Assembly (NCBI GenBank): GCA_963848195.1
Contig: CAWKCY010000009.1
Coordinates: 744,001-808,000, forward strand
DNA from: CAVQBP01 sp963848195
GTDB lineage: Bacteria > Bacteroidota > Ignavibacteria > Ignavibacteriales > Ignavibacteriaceae
Length of the DNA stretch: 64,000 nucleotides
Reading direction: 5' to 3'
Each line of letters starts with the position of its first letter. The first letter of the stretch is position 1. Under the pieces are notes generated by a model, which was not told the DNA's origin, ran no database searches, and saw only the letters and a program-made list of their open reading frames with translations. Both the position numbers and the translations under genes were made by a program. This document shows, one piece after another, positions 16,451 through 24,941 of this stretch.

Positions 16451-17551
16451 ATGGATTATGATAAAGTAATAGAGCTTGATAAAGATTATAAATGGGCTTA
16501 TCAAAATAAATCATTAGCACTTAATGAAATGGGAAAAAATAAAGAAGCCTTAGAAGCAATAAATCAGGCTCTTAAAATAGATCCCGGTGATTACTGGGCT
16601 TATAGTCAGAGGGGAAAAATATATAATGATATGAAGGAATATGAAAAAGCATTAATTGATCTGGAAAAAGCAATCGATCTTGATGATAAAGATAAATGGA
16701 CTTATGCAAATAAATCTTATGCTCTTAACCAAATGGGAGAAAATGAAAAAGCATTAGAGGCAATAAATAAAGCCCTTGCGATAGATCCCGGTTATGTCTG
16801 GGCTTATAGTCATCGCGGAAAAATATATAATGATATGAAGGAATATTTAAAAGCATTGCTTGATCTGGATAAAGCTATTGAATTGGATGATAAAGATAAA
16901 GTGACTTTTGGGAATAAATCTTATGCTCTTAACGAAATGGGAAAAAACGATAAAGCATTAGAGGCAATAAATAAAGCCCTTGCGATAGATCCTGGGTATG
17001 CCTGGGCACTCAATTATCGTGGAAAAATTTATAAGGCACTCGGTGAGTATGAAAAAGCAATCAATGATTATAATGAAGCAATTAAATGGGATCAAAATGA
17101 ATATTATTACTTCGGAGATAGAGGTGAAGCATTTCTTAAGCAAGGTAATAGATCAGAAGCAGAAAAAGATTTTGATACGGCAATAGGTATTTGTTACCGG
17201 CAATTATCCAATGAACCTGCAAATGATACATTATACTTTAATATTGCCTGGTATGCTCTTCTTAAAGGAGATTATAATCAAGCTGTAACAGCCGGTGAAA
17301 AGGGAATTTCTTTAAACTCTAATTCAATAAATCCATATTTTAACCTCGGTCTTGCTTATCTGGCATTAAATAATAGTATAAAAGCAATTGAAAACTATGA
17401 TAAAGGAATTAATAACGCAAAAAATCTTTCGGCTCCTGAACTTAATAAAACAATTGAAAATGCAAAAAAAGATATTAATGATTTCCTAATTATTTCACCC
17501 TATAATCAAAAGACGGTGAAGACAATTTTAGAAAAGCTTAAAATTCAATAG
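16451..17551 (+). CDS. TPR repeat protein, probably the C-terminal sensor half of the STAND protein
   Basis: 366 residues from the first ATG, but the frame is open through the STAND stop from before 16343, and the first helix of the first TPR (HQRGILNYNHKEYEKAI) lies upstream of that ATG with no start codon. The annotated start is therefore probably artificial. About ten TPR units follow, of the form AYxxRGKIYNDMKEYEKALIDLEKAIDLD; the middle ones form 204-base (68-residue, two-TPR) near-repeats. The end (TKTILEKLKIQ region) is non-repetitive and helical. In STAND ATPases the TPR array is the ligand or phage-protein sensor. Together with 15211-16359 a full protein of about 780 residues is implied. 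No independent Shine-Dalgarno is convincing. The convergent PHP gene ends 34 bases after the stop. Confidence 0.82.
   Translation: MDYDKVIELDKDYKWAYQNKSLALNEMGKNKEALEAINQALKIDPGDYWAYSQRGKIYNDMKEYEKALIDLEKAIDLDDKDKWTYANKSYALNQMGENEKALEAINKALAIDPGYVWAYSHRGKIYNDMKEYLKALLDLDKAIELDDKDKVTFGNKSYALNEMGKNDKALEAINKALAIDPGYAWALNYRGKIYKALGEYEKAINDYNEAIKWDQNEYYYFGDRGEAFLKQGNRSEAEKDFDTAIGICYRQLSNEPANDTLYFNIAWYALLKGDYNQAVTAGEKGISLNSNSINPYFNLGLAYLALNNSIKAIENYDKGINNAKNLSAPELNKTIENAKKDINDFLIISPYNQKTVKTILEKLKIQ
16505..17035 (+). repeat. 204-bp tandem repeats encoding paired TPRs
   Basis: Units start at 16505, 16709 and 16913 (last one partial). Units two and three share long identical stretches, such as the segment coding EALEAINKALAIDPGY, showing recent expansion of the putative sensor array by unequal recombination. 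Confidence 0.85.
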
Positions 17552-17584
17552 TCATTTGTTGTCATTTCCCTCGATATATTTTCT

Positions 17585-19111
17585 TTATCTCCTGGCTTTT
17601 TCGAAGGACATGTGCGCAAGGCTTCTTTCCGCATCAACCATTATTGACCAAAAATTTTCAGTATATCCTTTTCCTACTTTAACTAAATAATAAATTATAC
17701 TTAAGTAAGTTCTTGCTTTATATAATTGAACTTGTTCATTAAAATTGATGTTTATAGAATTAATTTTATTTATATATTCATTATAAAATATTTCTATAGG
17801 GGTTTTAAATAAAACTTCGGGTTTGTCGTTAAACATATTTCTATATTGAGCAATAAATGTTCCTACATCAAACGCCTTAAGAAGCTGATATGAGCTATTG
17901 AAATCAATAGCAGCAATGTATTCTTCCTTGGAATTCTTATCTTCCCCGATAAAAAGATTTTTTAGATGAAAATCACCATGCCCCTGTACTAAAAATTCCG
18001 GATGTGATTCGATAATTTCCTTTTCATTTTTCCATACTCCTTCAAGAATCTGTTGAACACGATCTGCATGAGGATGATTTCCTCCATACATTCCGCTTAA
18101 ATAATATTCAAGTCTTTCTCTTTCAACTGATAGATATTCATTTACCGGAGAAATTTTTAATTCGAGGTTGTGAAACTCAGCCAGCCAATTCGCAGCAAGC
18201 TTTAAATATCTTTCAGCTTCTCCTTTTTCTGCTTTTAAAATCTTATCATATAATGATTCACCCTGGATGTGCTCTTCGATAAAAGAAAGATTATTTTCAT
18301 CTTTATCCAAAGGTTGAGATATTCTGTATTTTCCTCCTTTGAATCCATAATTTAATATTTTTGTAACGATATTAAATGTTCGGTCACCCGTTTTCCAGGC
18401 TTCAATATTTTCATAAGTCTTTATAATCACTTTTTTTCTGCTTTTAGAACTCCTAGGCCCAACGGTTAACTCTGTTACTTCGGTATTTGTTGTTCCTGCT
18501 TTAGATATTTCCTTAAAATATGGCCGGCACCTCCCTTTCTTAATTTCTTCAACCATTTCGTTAATTGTTTTAAAAGCATGATCAAATACTGTTGGATATG
18601 TCCCGGTATAACTTAATGCATGAGTATCTGTACCTGCAATTGCCGTAAATTTCATTTCATGCCAGGTTTTTAAAGCTCTGGCAGCTTCAGCTGTTGTATA
18701 ATTTGAACTAAATATTTCAATCCCGTCTAGCAGCGGATTTAACAATTTATTCTTATCCGGAATTTTATTGTTTCGGAATGGATGTGCCCAAATTATTGCT
18801 GTTGCCGGAAAGCTTTCTCTAACTTCTCTTAATGTCATTGATTGCTTTTCAAGTGTTTCCTTCAATCCGTAAATTAGGATATCACCATAATCTTTTGTTT
18901 TAAATTCTTCACCGGCGAGAACATTAAAATAATCCGGCAAACCTGCTTCCTTTTTTATATTATTAAGATCTTCTTCCTTCCATTGATAATGGTGATCGGT
19001 AATTATTATTCCCTGAATACCCATAAAATGAGCACGTTTGATTAGTTCGATTGCATTTACATGACTGCATGCTGAATATTCCGATGTATGGCAATGTAGT
19101 TCAGCTAACAT
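17585..19111 (-). CDS. PHP phosphoesterase fused to an APH-type phosphotransferase
   Basis: The start ATG at 19111 (AGAGAG site upstream) gives 508 residues; a further upstream ATG adds a 36-residue tail with no similarity. Residues ~1-200 are a PHP domain with its metal-binding motifs in order: ELHCHTSEYSACS, IITDHHYQ, LAGEEF, WAHPFR and AGTDTHAL. Residues ~215-500 are an aminoglycoside phosphotransferase-like kinase: KVIIKTYENIEAW (Lys), FIEEHIQGESLY, catalytic loop VQGHGDFHLKNLF and metal-binding AAIDFNSS. A PHP phosphatase/nuclease joined to a small-molecule kinase in one chain is unusual; it could add and remove phosphate or process an unknown phosphorylated substrate. It converges on the TPR gene with 33 bases between the stops, so it is not part of that transcript. 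Confidence 0.85.
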   Translation of the reverse strand: MLAELHCHTSEYSACSHVNAIELIKRAHFMGIQGIIITDHHYQWKEEDLNNIKKEAGLPDYFNVLAGEEFKTKDYGDILIYGLKETLEKQSMTLREVRESFPATAIIWAHPFRNNKIPDKNKLLNPLLDGIEIFSSNYTTAEAARALKTWHEMKFTAIAGTDTHALSYTGTYPTVFDHAFKTINEMVEEIKKGRCRPYFKEISKAGTTNTEVTELTVGPRSSKSRKKVIIKTYENIEAWKTGDRTFNIVTKILNYGFKGGKYRISQPLDKDENNLSFIEEHIQGESLYDKILKAEKGEAERYLKLAANWLAEFHNLELKISPVNEYLSVERERLEYYLSGMYGGNHPHADRVQQILEGVWKNEKEIIESHPEFLVQGHGDFHLKNLFIGEDKNSKEEYIAAIDFNSSYQLLKAFDVGTFIAQYRNMFNDKPEVLFKTPIEIFYNEYINKINSININFNEQVQLYKARTYLSIIYYLVKVGKGYTENFWSIMVDAERSLAHMSFEKARR

Positions 19112-19369
19112 AAAATTCTCTCTTAACACTTTTAAATTTAGTTTAATGAAGATTAAATTAAATAAGAAATATCCGTAATGATTATTCTCACATTTACTGC
19201 TGCTGTTTTTGTAGATCAATTGCTATGCAGGATTCAAACCTTTATGTGTGATGGGGGAGTTTTTTTAACTACTGACCTTTTCTGTCGTACACCTTAGTAA
19301 CCACACAATCCAAATTAACATAACCTTATTACCTTCTTTTTATGTATCAACCCATTTTTTACATTCGGG

Positions 19370-19926
19370 TTAAATATTATTTTTAGGTTTATATCGTAGA
19401 AGTATAGCACCCGAACTAAATGATTTACATTCTAGTAATTCGAAGCTGCTCTTATTAATAATTTCAAACCAGCTCTCTCCTTTTCCAAAGGTAAACGGAA
19501 AAACAATTAATTGCACTTCATCTATCAGTCCATTTTCTAACATAGTATTAGTTAGTTTTCCAATCCCATATTGAAGTAAACTTTTACCGGGTTCTTGTTT
19601 TAATTTTCGTATCGCATCTTCAATATTGCCTTGAATCAGATTTGAGTTCCAATTAAGTGGTTGTTTAAGTGTCTTAGAAGCAACGTATTTGGGCATGCCA
19701 TTAATTCTATATGCCATTTCACCTTTTCGTTCAGGCCACACTTGCGCAAATACTTCATAGGTTTTGCGCCCCAGAATGAGGGCATCCGGAATAAAGAGCA
19801 GCTTATTAAATTATTAAGATAATCCGTCACATCTTCACTATGATACTTGAAGATTTCAGCCCATATATCGGGGTTATTTACAACTCCATCCAGTGACACT
19901 TCAGCTTCAACTATTATTTTTCTCAT
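19370..19926 (-). pseudogene. RibD/DHFR-like reductase, frameshifted
   Basis: Two overlapping frames make up one ~185-residue dihydrofolate-reductase-fold protein. The first (from ATG 19926) reads MRKIIVEAEVSLDGVV...DYLNNL and then goes out of frame near 19800; the second frame resumes with LLFIPDALILGRKTYEVFAQVWPERKGEMA and runs to 19370 (GSLLQYGIGKLTNTMLENGLIDEVQLIVFP). The family's GRKTYE and GLIDE motifs are both present, so one indel breaks an otherwise complete gene. It is the last gene of a minus-strand operon, 10 bases after the alpha/beta-hydrolase. Recent inactivation and assembly error are both possible. Related to the intact paralogue at 21462-21983. Confidence 0.75.
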
Positions 19927-19936
19927 TTTCTTTCCT

Positions 19937-20947
19937 TTATTTTTTAGTTTGTTTTATCTCCTCATTTAAGAATTTAATTATTGCTTCATTAACTTCATCT
20001 GTCCTTTCCTGCTGGAGATAATGCCCGCTGCCTTCTAAAACAATTGTATTTCTTAAATTTGGCAGTGCATTTTTCATAACATCAAAATCACCATATTTAA
20101 CCGCGGCTTCTTCACCTCCGCCAATAAATAGTACCGGCTGGTTTATTTTATTCTTATAAGCTTGTTTTAATAAAGGATAGTCTTCATTTACATTGCGATA
20201 AAAATTTAAAGTTCCTGTCAATCCTGTTTTCTTATAAGCATCTGCATAATAGTTAATGTCTTCTTGTCTTAACCAATCCGGTAAATTTGAAGGTTCAGGA
20301 AAACCTTTCAGCAATTTTGCATCGGGTGGTTTGTTAGCAAAAAGTTTATCAATTGTTCCTGAAGGTGCATCACCGGAAAATCCATAAAGAAAAAGCCTGT
20401 AAAACCTTTGCGGGTCTTCTTCAAACTCTGCTTCCGCTGAACCGGGTTTTTGGAAATATCCCATGAAGCTGAATTTATCTTTGAAAAAGTTTTTCATCTT
20501 TTCAGGATCTCGCGGCTCCGGATAAAACGGAATGCTTAATACAACTAGAGCTTTAATAGTTTCCGGGTAAAGCATTGGTAAAAGCCATGTTAAATTCGCT
20601 CCCCAATCATGACCCATTACAATTGCTTCTTTTTCACCCAGATAATCCATTAAAGCTTTTATATCTTTGGCATGTTGAAATAAACTGTAATCATGTACAT
20701 CAGGTGTGATTTCTGATTGACCCATTCCTCTTAAATCAGGAGCCGCTGCATGGTAACCGGCATTAGCCAAAGCCGGCATCTGAAGACGCCATGAATACCA
20801 TAGTTCAAAAGCGCCGTGAAGCATTAAAACCAGGGGACCTTCACCGGCTTCAGCATAATGATATTGTATTCCATTTATATTTGCATAATTATGAACAATC
20901 TCAACTGAATCAATTATTTCTTTATAACTTTTCATAATCCAACTCAT
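19937..20947 (-). CDS. Alpha/beta-hydrolase, epoxide hydrolase-like
   Basis: 336 residues, with ATG at 20947 and an alternative ATG four codons later. Motifs: oxyanion strand LMLHGAFELWYSW (~42), PDLRGMGQSE (~72), nucleophile elbow VMGHDWGANLTW where Asp replaces Ser (~112), and final GSGHYLQQER with catalytic His (~315). Asp as nucleophile and the HDWG context are typical of soluble epoxide hydrolases and haloalkane/fluoroacetate dehalogenases. There is no signal peptide, so it is cytoplasmic. The gene sits 17 bases after the membrane protein gene in an operon with two RibD/DHFR-like proteins, a context that suggests detoxification or uncharacterised small-molecule metabolism. Confidence 0.88.
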   Translation of the reverse strand: MSWIMKSYKEIIDSVEIVHNYANINGIQYHYAEAGEGPLVLMLHGAFELWYSWRLQMPALANAGYHAAAPDLRGMGQSEITPDVHDYSLFQHAKDIKALMDYLGEKEAIVMGHDWGANLTWLLPMLYPETIKALVVLSIPFYPEPRDPEKMKNFFKDKFSFMGYFQKPGSAEAEFEEDPQRFYRLFLYGFSGDAPSGTIDKLFANKPPDAKLLKGFPEPSNLPDWLRQEDINYYADAYKKTGLTGTLNFYRNVNEDYPLLKQAYKNKINQPVLFIGGGEEAAVKYGDFDVMKNALPNLRNTIVLEGSGHYLQQERTDEVNEAIIKFLNEEIKQTKK

Positions 20948-20964
20948 CTTTTAATTTACATTTA

Positions 20965-21465
20965 TTAAATCACTTTTTCATTTTTATGAAATATCAAGGA
21001 AATTGGTAAACCAATTAAGAACATAATAAAACTAATGCCTAACAATATTTGTGGAAAGCTCTGCTTAAAAGCTGGAGTATTGGAAACCGGAAGCACTATT
21101 AAGTTCATGATTAGCCAAATTGTTATGCCATATATTAAACCTGTTAAAATTTTATGTTTGCTTTTAATTTTTAGTTTTGGATAAGCAAAGAAAAAAATCA
21201 AAGTCCAACTGAAAGCAATAAAAAAATGAATGAGCAAACCGAGTAAAGAAATTAAAAGTCCCCCGCTAAAAGCCTGATCACCCAATAATCCGCTTGCTAT
21301 AAATCTAAGAACAGCCAAAGGACTAACTCCGGACCTTAAATATGAACTAATAAAAGCCGCACAAATATCCAATGTGCCGGCTAATATTGCGGCCCAAATG
21401 ATAAGACTAACCCGTAATTTATTTTTGGTTGAACTGATTTGTGTTTTCATACTTTTAAAGCTCAT
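20965..21465 (-). CDS. Small integral membrane protein, unknown
   Basis: 166 residues with about four to five hydrophobic segments (SLIIWAAILAGTLDICAAFI, LLISLLGLLIHFFIAFSWTLIFFFAY, ILTGLIYGITIWLIMNLIVL, ILLGISFIMFLIGLPISLIF). It resembles the DUF1440/YagU-like group in its AGTLDICAAFI start, but I do not assign a family firmly. The start overlaps the stop of the preceding RibD-like gene by 4 bases (ATGA), so the two are translationally coupled. Confidence 0.75.
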   Translation of the reverse strand: MSFKSMKTQISSTKNKLRVSLIIWAAILAGTLDICAAFISSYLRSGVSPLAVLRFIASGLLGDQAFSGGLLISLLGLLIHFFIAFSWTLIFFFAYPKLKIKSKHKILTGLIYGITIWLIMNLIVLPVSNTPAFKQSFPQILLGISFIMFLIGLPISLIFHKNEKVI

Positions 21466-21983
21466 CTTTCATTTTGTACTTCGTAATGAAGTTTTACAGA
21501 GTTCGAATCTAACTTCATTACATTTTTTAGATTCAATTTAGTTTCAAATTCAGTCTCCTTGAATATCGGTAATCCCTTTCCAAAAAAAACAGGTTCTATA
21601 ACCAAAAGGACTTCATCAACTAATCCAGAATTAAAGAACTCACTTATTGTCATTGAACCTCCAATAATCACTGCTTCATTATGCCCCTTTTCTTCAAGTA
21701 TCGAAATTATTTCCTTAGGCATTTTATTTGTAAATACTACTGTCTTATTAGCTGGTTTTTGCTGCACGTCAGAAGTTAGAACGATTGTTGTCCCATCATC
21801 TTTAAGCGGTAAATAATCCGGAGCCAGGATATTATAAGTTGTTTTACCCATTATTACGGCCTTTTTCTCCTCGCATATTTCCCCAAAGCCCTGACTATAT
21901 CCTGGCGACAACCAATCGGGGTCGTTCCTTGAATTCGAAATCAACCCATTTGCAGAACTTGCAATATAGACACTTATTTTCAT
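21462..21983 (-). CDS. RibD/DHFR-like reductase domain protein
   Basis: 173 residues, a single dihydrofolate-reductase-fold domain as in the RibD C-terminus: SVYIASSANGLI at the N-terminus, KKAVIMGKTTYNIL (the MGRxTYE-like motif, ~45) and AVIIGGSMTISEFFNSGLVDEVLLVIEP (~105-130) with GGS and GLVDE signatures. Members reduce pteridine or pyrimidine-like substrates with NADPH, but the true substrate of this subfamily is mostly unknown. It lies second in an operon, 37 bases after a membrane protein gene, and overlaps the next gene by four bases. Confidence 0.9.
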   Translation of the reverse strand: MKISVYIASSANGLISNSRNDPDWLSPGYSQGFGEICEEKKAVIMGKTTYNILAPDYLPLKDDGTTIVLTSDVQQKPANKTVVFTNKMPKEIISILEEKGHNEAVIIGGSMTISEFFNSGLVDEVLLVIEPVFFGKGLPIFKETEFETKLNLKNVMKLDSNSVKLHYEVQNER

Positions 21984-22020
21984 TTTTTCTCCATATTATT
22001 TGTGTTTATTGTTTATCGAT

Positions 22021-22476
22021 TCATCTGCTATATACAGCTATCAAAAGAAAAACTAAACTTATTAATTGTAAAACATTTCTTATGGTTGTCCATTTTTCCC
22101 AATGTTTTGCTCTTTTGATTAATTCAGGAGTAGCGGGTGCATCTTCGGGCGTTTTCATAAAAGCAATGATCTCTTTTGCGAAGTATGGTACGGTTATAAT
22201 TATAATTAATATAAAGCTTCCGATAGCAATCAGCATATAAGTTCTGATAGCTGCAGTATCCCAATTTAAAAACAATGCTATGATGAATGATACGAGAAAA
22301 AGTATTTGCAGCGGCAGATGAATTTTTTGTGCTTTCGGTGTATGCTCTCTTATGTAAGAAAAAGAAGCCGGCGGATTTGAAAACCATTTTGGCATATTTA
22401 CAAATCGTTCATACAAACCGGCAAGAAATATTATTCCCATTAATATTGTTGCGATTATTAAAAAAACATTATTCAT
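22021..22476 (-). CDS. Four-helix membrane protein, DUF1772-like
   Basis: 151 residues with four hydrophobic helices (VFLIIATILMGIIFLAGLYERFVNMP, ILFLVSFIIALFLNW, YMLIAIGSFILIIIITVPYF, VLQLISLVFLLIAVY). The order of helices and the WxxxxxxRN segment between helix 3 and 4 (HWEKWTTIRNVLQ) look like the DUF1772/anthrone oxygenase-like family. It is the first gene of the five-gene minus-strand operon ending at 19370 and is divergent from the MocR-type regulator at 22680, which could control it. Confidence 0.7.
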   Translation of the reverse strand: MNNVFLIIATILMGIIFLAGLYERFVNMPKWFSNPPASFSYIREHTPKAQKIHLPLQILFLVSFIIALFLNWDTAAIRTYMLIAIGSFILIIIITVPYFAKEIIAFMKTPEDAPATPELIKRAKHWEKWTTIRNVLQLISLVFLLIAVYSR

Positions 22477-22679
22477 TTTATCATCTCATTTTATATTACT
22501 GTCAATTAAGTCCCTTTCCATAAACCTTTAAACTTTTCTCACATCTCATTTATCCAAATTCCTCACTTCAACTCTTATTCGAGTTATTTTCAATATTAAA
22601 TGAAAAACTAAATTGAAATTAGTATCTTAAAAAGACCATTATTTGATAAAATTACCGTACCATTATTTTATATCACAAT

Positions 22680-24170
22680 ATGCCTAAACAAATAGAAGAA
22701 ATACCTTTAGTTGCATTTAAGATAAACTATTTATCAAAAGTACCTTTATATGAACAGCTTTATAATGCAATAAGAAAATCAATACATGAAGGCAAATTTT
22801 CATTCGGGCAAAAGCTTCCCGGTACACGCTCTTTAGCTGCTGAATTAAAAATCTCCCGCTACACTGTCACAGCCGCTTTTCAGCAGTTATTAGCAGAAGG
22901 ATATATTAAAGGTAAACCCGGATCAGGCTCTTATGTAAATGAAATCCCGGATAAATTATTACACGCAAAGGAGCATGATTCTACTAAAAGATCTGAGAAA
23001 AAGATATTTTCGAAGATTAGCTGCCAGGTGGAGTCTATGCACTTTTACCGCAATGCGATTGCCTCCCAAAAAATAGTTCCGTTTCAAACAAGCATTCCTT
23101 CCTTAGATGATTTTCCATTTAAAACCTGGCTGAAGTTAATTAACCAAACTTCACAAATTTATTCCGGCGTTCATTTGAGATATAGCGACGCAGCGGGATA
23201 CTATCCATTAAAGAAGGAAATTGCAAAATATTTAAGGACTTACAGAGCAGTCAATTGTGAACCCGGTCAGGTAATTATTGTAAACGGTTCACAGCAAGGA
23301 TTGGATTTAATTGTAAGAGCTTTAGTTGATAAAGATGATTCGGTTGTAATTGAAGACCCGGGATATTTTGGAATCAAATTTGCCCTAAAATTTTCTCAAG
23401 CTAACGTATGTCCTGCACCTTTGGATTCCAATGGAATAGACATTGACTACATATCTAAGAATTATCCAAAACCTAAATTAATTTACTCAACTCCTTCCCA
23501 CCAATATCCAACCGGCGTAGTTATGGGAGCTTCACGAAGAAATGAGCTTTTACAATATGCAAATAAAAATAATTGCTGGATTATCGAAGATGATTATGAC
23601 AGCGAATTTCGCTTTGCCGGAAGTCCGCTTCCTTCCTTTCAGGGAATGGATAAAAATAATTCGGTTATTTATTTAGGAACTTTCAGCAAGGTATTGTTTC
23701 CAGGTCTTCGATTAGGATATTTAGTTGTTACTGATCCAAAACTTTATGACATTCTTGCTACCACTAAGTTAATGACGGATATTCAAAACCCTGTTTTTGA
23801 GCAAATTACAACTTACTTTTTCTTAAGAGATGGATACTTCACAAAACATATTAGAAGAATGAGGGTGATTTATAAAAAAAGACAGGATATTTTAATTAAC
23901 GAAATTAAAAAAGAATTAGGAGGATGGCTATATGTTGAGGAATCACCGGCTGGAATGCACCTTATTGGATGGCTTCCAAAAAATTCTGACGATAAAAAAA
24001 TTGCCGAAGACGCAAAAAGAAATAATGTTACTGTAGTCCCTTTGTCACGTTCTTCCATCAAATTCTTTAAAGATCCCGCATTAATGCTTGGATACACATC
24101 ATTCAGCCGTGAAGAAATAAAAACAGGAATTAAAAAACTAAAGAAAATTCTTTTAGAGAATTTAAGTTAA
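22680..24170 (+). CDS. MocR/PdxR-type regulator (GntR helix-turn-helix fused to aminotransferase)
   Basis: 496 residues. Residues ~12-85 are a GntR winged helix-turn-helix (YEQLYNAIRKSIHEGKFSFGQKLPGTRSLAAELKISR in parts, then GYIKGKPGSGSYV). Residues ~125-495 are a fold-type I aminotransferase domain with substrate loop GSQQGLDLIVRAL, DPGYFG, STPSHQYPTGVVM, DDYDSEFR and the PLP lysine in LGTFSKVLFPGLRLGYLV. MocR regulators bind PLP as effector or cofactor and control nearby divergent genes such as PLP synthesis or GABA use. Here the divergent neighbour is the five-gene operon starting at 22476, 203 bases away, which is the plausible target; no PLP genes are adjacent. Confidence 0.92.
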   Translation: MPKQIEEIPLVAFKINYLSKVPLYEQLYNAIRKSIHEGKFSFGQKLPGTRSLAAELKISRYTVTAAFQQLLAEGYIKGKPGSGSYVNEIPDKLLHAKEHDSTKRSEKKIFSKISCQVESMHFYRNAIASQKIVPFQTSIPSLDDFPFKTWLKLINQTSQIYSGVHLRYSDAAGYYPLKKEIAKYLRTYRAVNCEPGQVIIVNGSQQGLDLIVRALVDKDDSVVIEDPGYFGIKFALKFSQANVCPAPLDSNGIDIDYISKNYPKPKLIYSTPSHQYPTGVVMGASRRNELLQYANKNNCWIIEDDYDSEFRFAGSPLPSFQGMDKNNSVIYLGTFSKVLFPGLRLGYLVVTDPKLYDILATTKLMTDIQNPVFEQITTYFFLRDGYFTKHIRRMRVIYKKRQDILINEIKKELGGWLYVEESPAGMHLIGWLPKNSDDKKIAEDAKRNNVTVVPLSRSSIKFFKDPALMLGYTSFSREEIKTGIKKLKKILLENLS

Positions 24171-24524
24171 ATTTCAAAACTATCATGAATTTTATTAACA
24201 GAATCTTACGCAAGTATTGTCATTCTGAACGGAACGTCCCCCCTCTAAAAAATGAAAAAAAATCCCCCCCTCGGAGGGGGTTGGGGGTGGGTTAACTAAC
24301 CCTTCCAACATTCTCATCCTGAATGCAACAACTTACTCCCCCCGCGGCGTAATTTTCCTGATCTCCGTTTCAATCTTATTGTTAATCTCTACCTTCACCA
24401 TATCCAGCTTTTCCAGCAGCTTTCCTATATCCACTTTATACTTCATTTCAGAGGGTACACCGCCATTTCAAACATTCTTCATAAAGACAATGAGGTTAAC
24501 ATACTTAAAAGAGAGAATGCGGAT
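24171..24524. other. Intergenic stretch with palindromic repeat and a small ORF
   Basis: Holds a dispersed palindromic element at 24221-24295: CATTCTGAACGGAACG followed by AATCCCCCCCTCGGAGGGGGTTGGGGGTGGGTT, related to repeats at 26925-26975 and 51848-51926. The right part contains a small minus-strand ORF (24333-24446) and, on the plus strand, an open frame that runs into the 24525 gene without a start codon. Confidence 0.6.
24333..24446 (-). CDS. Possible 37-residue helical peptide or gene remnant
   Basis: ATG at 24446 opens a frame reading MKYKVDIGKLLEKLDMVKVE and ending KITPRGE, a strongly amphipathic coiled-coil pattern. There is no clear ribosome binding site and no similarity that I recognise. 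It could be the truncated start of a longer helical protein. Confidence 0.25.
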   Translation of the reverse strand: MKYKVDIGKLLEKLDMVKVEINNKIETEIRKITPRGE

Positions 24525-24941
24525 TTGAAACCTTCTTTGGATTCTCTTTCTCACTTCTACGATTCTTTATTTCCTAATTATACTGCCGTTAAGAACAAAA
24601 CACCTGATACGGTTTTTGTTTTTAACCCAGTTGATTCGATTAATTGGATTGATTCAATAAGATATGTTGTTAAGGATTCGGTTATTGTCTCTTATGAAGA
24701 AAGGACTTTTCCTGTGGATAGTATTATCAGATATTTGAATTTGTTCTTTAAAACTGATGATGTCAGCGATACTGCATGGCTGCATTTTAATTTTGAGATT
24801 TTTAATGGAAAAGAATTAACCTATCAAAAAGAGATACACTCTATGATGTTCCGGATTCCAGTGCCGGATGGAGAATTGAATGGTGGAAGGATGAAAATGA
24901 GTGAAGGAATCAGAAATTTAAGCATCCCCTATTACGTATAG
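24525..24941 (+). CDS. Hypothetical protein, probably 5'-truncated
   Basis: 138 residues from TTG 24525. The frame is open further upstream (LHKDNEVNILKRENADLK) and reads like a coiled coil, but contains no ATG, so the true N-terminus is missing or out of frame. The body (DTVFVFNPVDSINWIDSIRYVVKDSVIVS) alternates Asp, Ser and hydrophobic residues like a beta-rich secreted domain. No family recognised. It is flanked by repeat-rich spacers on both sides, so it may be a decaying accessory gene. Confidence 0.4.
   Translation: MKPSLDSLSHFYDSLFPNYTAVKNKTPDTVFVFNPVDSINWIDSIRYVVKDSVIVSYEERTFPVDSIIRYLNLFFKTDDVSDTAWLHFNFEIFNGKELTYQKEIHSMMFRIPVPDGELNGGRMKMSEGIRNLSIPYYV

Noticed and set aside
19112..19219. 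N-terminal extension of the PHP-kinase fusion
   Set aside because: The PHP motif begins right after the ATG at 19111, which has its own ribosome site; the extension looks like noncoding sequence.
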